From assembly GCA_963707695.1 (NCBI GenBank), contig CAVPQY010000004.1, positions 1 through 64,000 of the forward strand: a stretch of 64,000 nucleotides of DNA, in the 5' to 3' direction. A model generated the notes under the pieces. The model was not told the origin of the DNA and ran no database searches. It saw nothing but the letters and a program-made list of their open reading frames with translations. Shown here piece by piece: positions 55,382 to 64,000 of this stretch (within the stretch, counting starts at the first letter, position 1; each line of letters opens with the position of its first letter). The position numbers and the translations under genes were made by a program. Origin of the DNA: JAOPZW01 sp963707695 (GTDB lineage: Bacteria; Actinomycetota; Thermoleophilia; Solirubrobacterales; Solirubrobacteraceae).

Positions 55382-55966
55382 GTGCAGCGACGCCAAGCCC
55401 TCGGCATCCTCGGCCGCATGGCGGTCGTGCCGGCGCTCTCGCATCTCCCGCTCGAGCGGCTTTACGCCCTGGGTCGGGAGACCCACCGGCGACTGAGTGA
55501 GTCCCCGGCCCTCCGGATCCTGGATCCCCACCAGCACGAGACGGTCGCCGCTGTCGCCGAGCTGATCATCCCGGAGACCGACACCCCCGGCGCCCGAGCG
55601 GCCGGTGTGAGCGAGTTCATCGACCTGATCGTGGCCGAGTGGTACACCGAGGAGCAGCGCGCCCGCTTCCTCGCCGGCCTGGTCGATCTCGACCGGCGGA
55701 GCCAGGCCCTGATCGGCCGGGTCTTCCTCGATGCCGGAGCGTCGGACCAGGTGAGGATCCTCTCCGAGCTCGAGTCCGAGTGGCTGTCGCTCCAGGCCAC
55801 CGGCAGCAAGACCGACGAGCATTTCTTCGCCCAGATCAAGCACCTCACCATCTACGGCTACTACACCTCGAAAGTCGGGCTGGAGCGGGAGCTGCACTGG
55901 ATCGCCATCCCCGGCCGCTACGACCCCTGCATCGCGACCGGGGTCCCGATGAAGGGCTCGTCCTAG
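55382..55966 (+). CDS. gluconate 2-dehydrogenase subunit 3-like protein
   Basis: A 194-residue partner-type protein starting at GTG 55382. A twin-arginine-like start (RRQALGILGRMAVVPALS) suggests Tat export. The family segments are VAAVAELIIPETDTPGARAA and later FFAQIKHLTIYGYYTSKVGL. It is the small subunit type that pairs with a GMC flavoprotein, in membrane-linked glucoside/gluconate dehydrogenases. The GMC gene starts at the very next base, so the two form one translation unit. Confidence 0.85.
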   Translation: MQRRQALGILGRMAVVPALSHLPLERLYALGRETHRRLSESPALRILDPHQHETVAAVAELIIPETDTPGARAAGVSEFIDLIVAEWYTEEQRARFLAGLVDLDRRSQALIGRVFLDAGASDQVRILSELESEWLSLQATGSKTDEHFFAQIKHLTIYGYYTSKVGLERELHWIAIPGRYDPCIATGVPMKGSS

Positions 55967-57652
55967 ATGCCGGCCGACGGCTACGACGCGATCGTGGTGG
56001 GCTCGGGCATGAGCGGGGGCTGGGCCGCCAAGGAGCTGGCCGAGCGCGGGCTCCGGACCCTGGTGCTGGAGGCGGGCCGCCTCATCGATCCCGCGGTGGA
56101 CTACATCGAGCACAAGCCGGTCTACGAGTTCAAGTTCCGCGGGCTGGGCGACCGCGCTCACGAGCGCACGCGCCAGTTCATGCAGAGCCAGTGCGGCCCG
56201 TATGAAGAGCAGACCAAGCAGTTCTTCGTGGACGACGTCGACAACCCCTACAGCTTCGATCCCGCCCAGCCGTTCCTCTGGATTCGCGGCCGTCACCTCG
56301 GCGGGCGGTCGCTCATGTGGGGCCGGCAGACGTATCGGCTGAGCGACCTGGACTTCGAGGCCAACGCGAAGGAGGGGATCGCCGTCGACTGGCCGATCCG
56401 CTACGCGGACATCGCCCCGTGGTACGACTATGTGGAGGACTACATCGGCGTGAGCGGAGAGGCGCTGGGTCTGGCGCATCTGCCCGACGGCAAGTTTCTC
56501 CCGCCGATGGAGCTGAACTGCGCGGAGCGAGTGGTGCGCGACAAGCTCGCGGCCCACTTCCCCGGCGAGCGGATGCTGACGATCGGCCGGTGCGCGATCC
56601 TGAGCCGGGAGCACCGGGGTCGCGCGGCCTGCCACTACTGCGGCCCGTGCTGGCGGGGCTGCAGCACGTATTCCTACTTCAACGCGATCCACGTGACGCT
56701 CCCTGCCGCGCGCGCCACCGGCCGCTGCACCATCCGGCCCCACAGCGTGGTCCACAGCGTGATCTTCGACGAGCGGACCCGCCGGGCGAAGGGCGTCAGG
56801 GTGGTGGACGGGGAGACGATGCGGCAGCTGGAGTTCCGGGGACGGGTCGTCTTCCTCTGCGCATCGGCCCTGGAATCGGCGCGGATCCTGCTCAACTCGC
56901 CCACCCGGAGCTTCCCGAGCGGCCTCGCCAACTCGAGCGGCGAGGTCGGGCGCAACGTGATGGACCACATCATGGGGGGAGGCGCGACCGGCGGGATCGC
57001 CGGCATGGACGACCACGAGTTCTTCGGACGGCGGCCGAACGGGATCTACGTGCCCCGGTTTCGCAATGTGCGCAGCGCGCACCCCGAGTTCCTTCGGGGC
57101 TACGGGTACCAGGGCGGTGGCTGGCGCGCCGGCTGGGACCGGGGCGTGGAGGAGCCGGGCTTCGGGGCCGAGCTCAAGCAACGGCTGCGCTCCCTGGGAC
57201 CCTGGCGCTTCACCTTCTACGGCTTCGGCGAATGCCTGCCCAACCGGGACAACTACGTGGAGCTCGACCCGACGCTCAAGGACAAATGGGGGGTGCCCGC
57301 GCTCCGGATCCACGTGGCCTGGGGCGAGAACGAAAAGCGGATGCTGGCGGACATGGCGGTCGCGGCCGCCGAGATGATGGAAGCGGCCGGCGCGACGGAG
57401 ATCACCACGATCGAGGAGCACAACCCCCCGGGCAGCGGGATCCACGAGATGGGAACGGCCCGTATGGGTCGCGATCCCAAGACCTCGGTCCTCAACGGCT
57501 ACTGTCAGGCCCACGACGTGAAGAACCTGTTCATCACCGACGGCGCCTGCATGACGTCGGCGGGCTGCCAGAATCCATCCATCACCTACATGGCCCTCAC
57601 CGCCCGGGCTGCGGCGTACGCAGTGGAGCAAATGAAGCGTGGCGAGTTGTAG
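55967..57652 (+). CDS. GMC-family flavoprotein sugar dehydrogenase
   Basis: A 561-residue GMC oxidoreductase. FAD binding is shown by VVGSGMSGGWAAKELAERGL (residue 8 on). CHYCGPCWRGC is a cysteine cluster (C-x2-C-x2-C-x3-C) like the one proposed to hold an iron-sulfur cluster in bacterial glucoside dehydrogenases. HEMGTARMGRDPKTS and an NPSITY end carry the catalytic histidine region. It probably oxidises a sugar or glycoside outside the cytoplasm with the subunit-3 partner and a cytochrome acceptor. It is intact and overlaps the next gene by 14 bases. Confidence 0.87.
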   Translation: MPADGYDAIVVGSGMSGGWAAKELAERGLRTLVLEAGRLIDPAVDYIEHKPVYEFKFRGLGDRAHERTRQFMQSQCGPYEEQTKQFFVDDVDNPYSFDPAQPFLWIRGRHLGGRSLMWGRQTYRLSDLDFEANAKEGIAVDWPIRYADIAPWYDYVEDYIGVSGEALGLAHLPDGKFLPPMELNCAERVVRDKLAAHFPGERMLTIGRCAILSREHRGRAACHYCGPCWRGCSTYSYFNAIHVTLPAARATGRCTIRPHSVVHSVIFDERTRRAKGVRVVDGETMRQLEFRGRVVFLCASALESARILLNSPTRSFPSGLANSSGEVGRNVMDHIMGGGATGGIAGMDDHEFFGRRPNGIYVPRFRNVRSAHPEFLRGYGYQGGGWRAGWDRGVEEPGFGAELKQRLRSLGPWRFTFYGFGECLPNRDNYVELDPTLKDKWGVPALRIHVAWGENEKRMLADMAVAAAEMMEAAGATEITTIEEHNPPGSGIHEMGTARMGRDPKTSVLNGYCQAHDVKNLFITDGACMTSAGCQNPSITYMALTARAAAYAVEQMKRGEL

Positions 57653-58510
57653 CAGGACTCTAGAGGCCGGCCCGCCGCTGGACCGGCGAGGATTCCTGCA
57701 GCTCGGCGCCGCGCTGCTGGGGCTGGGCCTCCCCTCCCTCCGCCAGTCCGACCGCCTCGACCGGATCGGGATCCAGCTCTACTCGCTCCGGCGCGATATG
57801 GCAAAGGACTTCGAGGGCACCCTCGCACGCGTAGCCGCGATCGGCTACGCCGAGGTGGAGTTCGCGGGGTACTTCGACCGGACCCCCGCACAGGTGGCGG
57901 CGGTGCTCAAGCGTACGCACCTCGAGGCGCCTTCGGCCCACGTTCCCTTCCCGGACCTGCGGGAGAATTGGGGCCGGACGCTCGAGGCTGCCGGGACCAT
58001 GGGACACCGCTACTTGATCGTTCCCGCCATCCCCGACGAGGAGCGGGCCACTCCTCAGGCCATGGAGCGAGTCGCCGCGCTGTTCGAGCGGGCTGGCACG
58101 GAAGCCAAGGCAGCGGGCATCCGGTGCGGGTTCCACAATCACGACGTGGACTTCGTGCCCCTCGATGGCGCGCGGGACACCACACCGTTCGACATCCTGC
58201 TCCGGGAAACCACCCCCGAGCACGTGACCTTCGAGCTGGATCTCTACTGGATCACCAAGGCCGGCCGAGACCCACTGGAGTACTTCGCCCGCTATCCTGG
58301 CCGGTTCGAGCTGGTGCACGTGAAGGACTCGGCCGGAGCTCCGGCACATCGCATGGTGGACGTGGGACAGGGCACGATCGACTTCCGGCGGATCTTCGCT
58401 CGGCGCGAGCAGGCAGGGATCCGCCACTACTTCGTGGAGCACGACGACCCGCCCGACCCCCTGGCCTTCGCGCGGGCGAGCTACGCGTACCTGCGGGGGC
58501 TGGAGCTCTA

Positions 58511-58511
<1 letters not shown>
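57639..58511 (+). CDS. exported sugar phosphate isomerase/epimerase-like TIM barrel
   Basis: A 290-residue AP-endonuclease-2-type TIM barrel starting at GTG 57639. A Tat-like signal (DRRGFLQLGAALLGLGL) precedes RIGIQLYSLRRDM and the metal-binding set: AGIRCGFHNHDVDF, ELDLYWITKAG, HVKDSAGAP and HYFVEHDDPPD. In sugar-oxidation operons such proteins isomerise or cleave 3-keto sugars. Export fits with an extracytoplasmic substrate. It is coupled to neighbours on both sides. Confidence 0.84.
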
Positions 58512-59376
<865 letters not shown>

Positions 59377-59380
<4 letters not shown>

Positions 59381-61074
59381 GAGGGTTGCTCCTTCCGCGG
59401 AAGGTCTACGACGTCTGCATCGTCGGCTCGGGCGCGGGCGGCGGCATGGCTGCCTATGTGCTCACCAGGGCGGGGGCGGACGTCGTGCTGCTCGAGGCGG
59501 GAGCGCCGTGGGACAACGCGACCGACGGCGCGATGCTCCGCTGGCCCTACGAGTCGCCGCGACGCGGCGCGGCGATCCCGGAGCGACCGTTCGGGGAGTT
59601 CGACGCCTGCGTCGGCGGGTGGGAGATCGAGGGCGAGCCCTACACCCGAGCGCCGGGAACCGAGTTCGACTGGTGGCGCGCCAGGATGCTGGGCGGCCGC
59701 ACCAACCATTGGGGCCGGATCTCGCTCCGCTTCGGGCCGGACGACTTTCGCCGGTACAGTCTGGATGGTTTGGGCACGGACTGGCCGATCGGATACGACG
59801 ACCTGAAGCCGTACTACGACCGGGTGGACCGCCTGGTCGGCGTCTTCGGCAGCCCCGAGGGGCGCCCCAACGATCCGGACGGCGTGTTCCTCCCCCCGCC
59901 GAGGCCGCGCTGTTACGAGCTGCTGGTCAAGCGGGCCTGCGACCGGCTGGGAGTGGCCTGCATTCCCGCTCGGCTCTCGGTGCTGACCCGGCAGCTCGAT
60001 GGGAGACCGGCCTGCCACTACTGCGGCCAGTGCCACCGGGGCTGCCGGACCAACTCGAACTTCTCGAGCCCCGGGGTGCTCCTCGCCCCGGCACGACGGA
60101 CGGGCCGGCTCACGATCCTCACGGGCGCGATGGCGCGGGAGGTGACCATCGACCGGAGCGGTCGCGCTGCGGGCGTCGCGTTCGTGCGCAAGGCGAATGG
60201 TCAGGACGAGCTGGTGCGCGCCCGGGTGGTCGTGCTCGCGGCCAGCGCGTGCGAATCCGCCCGGCTGCTGCTCAACTCCAGGTCCTCGCTGTTTCCCGAC
60301 GGACTGGGCAACTCGAGCGGAGCCGTGGGTAAGTACCTCACCGACACCACGGGGGCCGAGGTCGGGGGATTCATCCCCGCGCTCATCGACCACATCCCCC
60401 ACAACGAGGACGGGGTCGGCGGGGGCCACATCTACATGCCCTGGTGGCTCGACAACCGGAAGCTGGACTTCCCCCGGGGCTACCATATCGAGGTCTACGG
60501 CGGGCTCAACGTGCCCGCGTACGGGTTCGGGGCAGGCATCGAGAAATACCCGTCCGGCGGTGGATACGGCCGCCGGCTCAAGCAGGACTATCGCCGCTAC
60601 TATGGTGCCAGCGTCTATCTCGCCGGCCGGGGAGAGATGGTTCCCAACGAGGCGTGTTACTGCGATCTCGATCCCGAGATCGTGGACCGATGGGGGATCC
60701 CGGCGCTCCGCTTCCACTGGAAGTGGAGCGACCACGAGCTGCGCCAGGCGCAACACATGCAGGAGACCTTCCGGTCCGTCATCCGGGAGATGGGCGGTGA
60801 GCCCCTGGACCCAATGCCGGGTGTGGACGAAGACTACGGCCTCGCCGCCGGAGGGGTGATCATCCACGAGCTCGGCTGCACCCGGATGGGGAACGACCCG
60901 CGCACCTCGGTGCTGGATCGATACTGCGGGGCGCACGAGGTGAAGAACCTCTTCGTGGCGGATGGCGGTCCCTTCGTGACTCAGGCCGACAAGAACCCCA
61001 CGTGGACCATCCTCGCGCTGGCCTGGCGGACAGCGGAGCACATCGCCGACGAGCGCAAGCGGGGCAACCTGTGA
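59377..61074 (+). CDS. GMC-family flavoprotein sugar dehydrogenase, second copy
   Basis: About 565 residues, with VCIVGSGAGGGMAAYVLTRA for FAD, CHYCGQCHRGC as the cysteine cluster, and HELGCTRMGNDPRTS plus a late PTWTI segment. GTG 59377 is chosen because GTGA overlaps the preceding TGA; GTG 59368 is the alternative. It differs clearly from the first GMC copy (55967) in length of loops and active-site surroundings, so a different substrate or regioselectivity is likely. The subunit-3 partner follows at 61091. Confidence 0.87.
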
Positions 61075-61090
61075 GGGGGAGGGCGGTGGC

Positions 61091-61693
61091 ATGACGGACA
61101 TGAGCCGGCGCGACGCCGTGGCGCTGCTGGGGGCGCTTCCCTTGGCCGCGGCACTTCGCTGGTCACCCTCGGCGGCCGAGCGCGCCCGGCTTCTGCAACG
61201 ACTCCAGACCGCCGGGTCGGGGTTCCAGCCCGGGTTCTTCACCCCGGCCGAATGGGAGACCGTCAGGATGCTGGCCGACCTGATCATCCCGCCGGACGAG
61301 CGCTCCGGCGGTGCCACCGATGCGGGAGTTCCCGAATTCATGGACTTCATGATGCTGGAGCGGAAGGACGAGCAGCTCTGGATGCGGGGCGGGCTGGCCT
61401 GGCTCGACGCCGAATCGGAGCGACGGTTCGGACGGCGGTTCACCGCGACTACCGACGCGGAGCGCCGGGCGCTGCTCGACGACATCGCCTGGCCGGCGCG
61501 GGCCAAGCCGGGGCTGAGTCACGGGGTCACGTTCTTCACGGCGTTCCGCGACCTCACGGCGTCGGGGTTCTGGTCGAGCCAGATCGGGATCGCGGATCTG
61601 GAGTATCGGGGCAACGCGGTCGTGCCGGAATGGAGCGGATGCCCACCGGAAGCGCTGGCCAAGCTGGGTGTGACGTACGATGGTGAGCGGTAG
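61091..61693 (+). CDS. gluconate 2-dehydrogenase subunit 3-like protein, second copy
   Basis: A 200-residue partner protein with a Tat-like start (MSRRDAVALLGALPLAAALR) and the family segment VRMLADLIIPPDERSGGATD, then FFTAFRDLTASGFWSSQIGI. It starts 16 bp after the second GMC gene and is the expected small subunit. It ends just before the Gfo/Idh gene. Confidence 0.85.
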   Translation: MTDMSRRDAVALLGALPLAAALRWSPSAAERARLLQRLQTAGSGFQPGFFTPAEWETVRMLADLIIPPDERSGGATDAGVPEFMDFMMLERKDEQLWMRGGLAWLDAESERRFGRRFTATTDAERRALLDDIAWPARAKPGLSHGVTFFTAFRDLTASGFWSSQIGIADLEYRGNAVVPEWSGCPPEALAKLGVTYDGER

Positions 61694-61694
61694 C

Positions 61695-62948
61695 ATGCCA
61701 GCCCCCCAGCCTCCCGCCCGACTCGGCGTCGGCATCATCGGCAGCGGCTTCAACGCCAGATTCCACCTGCAGGCCTTCGTGGGCGTGCGCGACGCCGACA
61801 TCATCGGACTGTGGAGCCCGAACCAGGCCAATGCCGCGTCTGCCGCGGAGCTGGCCCGACGGCTCGGGGTCGGGCCCGCCAAGGTCTACCGGTCGATCGC
61901 GGAAATGGTGACCGACCCCGCTGTCCATGCCATCTGGATCTCGGGGCCGAACCACACCCGGGTGGAGAATCTGGAGCAGATCGTGGAGCCATTGGAGCGC
62001 GGCCAGGGCGAGCTGATCGGGGTGGCCTGCGAGAAGCCGCTGGCCCGAAACGTCGCGGAGGCGAAGCGGCTCCTGGAGCTGGTGGAGCGGGTGGGGCTAC
62101 GGCACGGCTACCTGGAGAACCAGGCCTTCGCGCCCCAGATCGTGCATGGACGCGACATCATCTGGGCCCGCGGGGCCCGCCTGACCGGACGCCCCTACCT
62201 GGCGCGGGCCGCCGAGGAGCACAGCGGCCCGCACATGCCGTGGTTCTGGCGCGGCAGCCTGCAGGGCGGCGGCGTGCTGAACGACATGATGTGCCACTCG
62301 GTGCTGCTGGTGCGCTATCTCCTCTCCCAGCCCGGGACGCTGCTCTCCTCCCTCCGGCCCCAGCGGGTCACCGCCCACATCGCCAGCCTCAAGTGGACCC
62401 GGCCGGAGTACGTGAAGCGCCTCGCGGGGGCGATGGGCGACGCGGTGGACTACGCCGCGAGCCCGGCGGAGGACTTCGCCAGCGTCATGATCGAGTTCAC
62501 CGACGCCGACGGCACCAGGGTGTTGGGCGAAGCGACCACCTCCTGGAGCTTCGTCGGAGCCGGTCTCCGGCTCTCCGCGGAGCTGCTGGGGCCGGAGTAC
62601 TCGATGTCCTGGAACACGCTGGAGGGCGGGCTCAAGCTGTTCTTCAGCCGGGCGGTGGTGGGCCAGTCGGGTGAGGACCTGGTGGAGAAGCAGAACGCGG
62701 AGACGGGACTCATGCCCGTGGTCGCGAACGAGCCCGCCGCGTACGGCTACGAGGCGGAGGACCGGCACTTCGTGCGAGCGTTTCTGGGAGCTGAGCCGCC
62801 GCTGCTGACCTTCGACGACGGACTCGAGGTCGTGCGCCTGTTGATGGCCTCGTACATGAGCGCCGAGGAGGGGAGAACGCTGAGCTTTCCGCCTCCCGGG
62901 CTGGACGAGTTCGTTCCCGCGGTCGCGCGGGGGGAGTGGAAGCCTTAG
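61695..62948 (+). CDS. Gfo/Idh/MocA-family NAD(P)-dependent oxidoreductase
   Basis: About 417 residues from ATG 61695 (an ATG at 61680 would overlap the previous gene). The Rossmann motif GVGIIGSGFNARFHLQAFVG, ISGPNHTR and the CEKPLARN motif (EKP catalytic lysine) are clear, with GGGVLNDMMCHSVLLVRY downstream. These enzymes oxidise or reduce sugars at C3 or neighbouring carbons, and some act on keto-glycosides. No export signal, so it would act on the imported product of the exported enzymes. Confidence 0.88.
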   Translation: MPAPQPPARLGVGIIGSGFNARFHLQAFVGVRDADIIGLWSPNQANAASAAELARRLGVGPAKVYRSIAEMVTDPAVHAIWISGPNHTRVENLEQIVEPLERGQGELIGVACEKPLARNVAEAKRLLELVERVGLRHGYLENQAFAPQIVHGRDIIWARGARLTGRPYLARAAEEHSGPHMPWFWRGSLQGGGVLNDMMCHSVLLVRYLLSQPGTLLSSLRPQRVTAHIASLKWTRPEYVKRLAGAMGDAVDYAASPAEDFASVMIEFTDADGTRVLGEATTSWSFVGAGLRLSAELLGPEYSMSWNTLEGGLKLFFSRAVVGQSGEDLVEKQNAETGLMPVVANEPAAYGYEAEDRHFVRAFLGAEPPLLTFDDGLEVVRLLMASYMSAEEGRTLSFPPPGLDEFVPAVARGEWKP

Positions 62949-62950
62949 GC

Positions 62951-64000
62951 TCAGCTGGCGCCGACAGGCAGCGATTGCGCCACCGCCGCCCGCCCTGCCG
63001 GCCGGAACAGCACCGCGAACACCACCAGGATCAGTGCGGCGCCCGCCGCGGGAACCAGCCAGATCGCGCGCCACTGGTGCGCCGCCGGGCCGTGACCCGA
63101 GGTGAAGGCCTCCACCACGCGCCCCGAGACGATGCCCCCGATGAAAAGCCCTAGTCCCAGGGTCACGAACGCGATGAATCCCTGGGCGGCCGCCCGGATC
63201 CTGGGGGACGCCTGCTGATCCACGTAGATCTGCCCGGTCACGAAGAAGAAGTCATAGCAGATGCCGTGCAGCAGGATGCCCAGGTAGAGCATCCAGGCGA
63301 GGCTCCCGGCGTCGCCGTAGGCGAACAGGACGTAGCGAACGGTCCACGCTGCCATCCCCACCAGGAGAATGCCGCGCACGCCCAGCCGGACCAGGAACCA
63401 GGGCATCAGTACCATGAAGCCCACTTCCGACATCTGCCCCAGCGTCATCTTGCTGGCCGGCTCCGGCAGGCCGATCTCGTTCAGGAACAGGTTGGTGAAT
63501 GCGTAGTAGAACTGCAGCGGGATGCAGAGCAGGAAGGAGCCGATGACGAACACGGTGAACGACCGGTCCCGCAGCAGGGAGAGGGCGTCGAGCCCGAGGA
63601 CGTCGCGCAGGCTCAGCGGCTTCCCCGCCGCGTGCGGCGGGGTGTGGGGAAGCAGCAGCGAGTACGCGGCGAGGGCCAGCGAGGCTCCCGCGGCGATGCG
63701 CATCGGCACCGGCGTCGCCTCCAGTCCGAGCCTCCCGACGACGATCCCGGCCACGATCCAGCCGATGGTTCCCAGCACCCGGATCCGAGGGAACTCCCGC
63801 GCCGGATCGCCGGCGTGGTCGAAGGAGATCGAGTTGGTGAGCGCGAGCGTCGGCATGTAGCAGAGGGCGTACCCGATCAGCACCGGATAGAGCAGCCCGA
63901 AGCGCTCGATGGTGGAGGCGTACGCCAGCAGCGCGGCGCCCATCAGGTGCAGCAGCGCCAGGAGCCGCTCGGCGGCGAAGAAGCGATCGGCCACCATGCC
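62951..64000 (-). CDS. NupG-like MFS sugar/nucleoside symporter (partial)
   Basis: The visible 349 residues run from VADRFFAAERLLALLHLMGA to the stop, and the 5' end lies outside the window. Ten or so hydrophobic helices are visible. GYALCYMPTLALTNSISFDH, FPRIRVLGTIGWIVAGI, GQMSEVGFMVLMPWFLVRLG and GICYDFFFVTGQIYVD are typical of the nucleoside:H+ symporter/NupG branch, which is common in sugar-oxidation clusters. It is convergent with the Gfo/Idh gene, two bases away, and probably imports the oxidised sugar or glycoside. Confidence 0.85.
   Translation of the reverse strand, partial: GMVADRFFAAERLLALLHLMGAALLAYASTIERFGLLYPVLIGYALCYMPTLALTNSISFDHAGDPAREFPRIRVLGTIGWIVAGIVVGRLGLEATPVPMRIAAGASLALAAYSLLLPHTPPHAAGKPLSLRDVLGLDALSLLRDRSFTVFVIGSFLLCIPLQFYYAFTNLFLNEIGLPEPASKMTLGQMSEVGFMVLMPWFLVRLGVRGILLVGMAAWTVRYVLFAYGDAGSLAWMLYLGILLHGICYDFFFVTGQIYVDQQASPRIRAAAQGFIAFVTLGLGLFIGGIVSGRVVEAFTSGHGPAAHQWRAIWLVPAAGAALILVVFAVLFRPAGRAAVAQSLPVGAS

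Noticed and set aside
55172..57631. Long minus-strand frame opposite the first GMC gene
   Set aside because: Shadow frame; the plus strand carries FAD-binding and catalytic motifs without interruption.

Overview
The window is GC-rich, densely coded bacterial chromosome. The strongest taxonomic hint is a set of Ser/Thr protein kinases fused to membrane-anchored beta-propeller or TPR sensors, most of which begin with a variant of MPELLSRLxxALxxRYR. Together with many secreted lipoproteins, a TonB-dependent receptor with a carboxypeptidase-like N-terminus, HAF-repeat and DUF4382 proteins, and GMC/Gfo-Idh sugar-oxidation genes, this suggests a Gemmatimonadota member, probably a soil or sediment type. 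That assignment is inference from family recognition. No rRNA, tRNA, CRISPR array or insertion sequence is visible.

Layout. 1-13.6 kb: three kinase-sensor genes around a housekeeping island (YbaK-type deacylase, QueA, an SDR, a SufR-like regulator, an exported amidohydrolase) and two gene remnants. 13.8-19.4 kb: DinB-like and ACT-like proteins, an XRE regulator divergent from a small dimeric-barrel protein, groES-groEL and a cold-shock gene. 19.2-25 kb: an operon-like run of propionyl-CoA synthetase, alpha/beta hydrolase and two cysteine-rich microproteins, then a kinase with a multi-pass membrane N-terminus. 25-31 kb: a second cold-shock gene, a B12-type radical SAM protein, rpsU (S21) and many small genes. 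31-42 kb: a bifunctional aldolase/dehydrogenase, secreted proteins and two more kinase-propellers. 42-55 kb: a TonB receptor and two large membrane-anchored SARP/BTAD-type regulators, each divergent from a secreted-protein gene pair. 55.4-64 kb: an intact operon for extracytoplasmic sugar or glycoside oxidation (two GMC dehydrogenases, two gluconate-dehydrogenase subunit-3-like partners, two sugar isomerases, a Gfo/Idh enzyme, and a convergent NupG-like transporter).

Two regulatory patterns stand out. (a) Each SARP-type regulator lies next to three heptamers spaced exactly 11 bp apart, followed by 9 bp and a TAGTAT -10 box driving the divergent gene. The geometry is the same at both loci, but the heptamer differs (CGCGACG at one, CATGACG/C at the other), so they look like two insulated regulator-operator pairs. 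(b) Both cold-shock genes and rpsU share a leader: a TTG-containing -35, 17 bp, a -10, 32-35 bp, an invariant CAACGTGATCAGG box, then a GC hairpin, followed by a T-run in two of three copies. This looks like a shared attenuator or RNA thermoswitch.

Many genes, especially the kinase-sensor genes, carry single-base frameshifts that are mostly net +1, while the groESL and 55-64 kb regions have none. Those genes are annotated end to end across the shifts. Whether the shifts are sequence errors or real decay needs read-level data.
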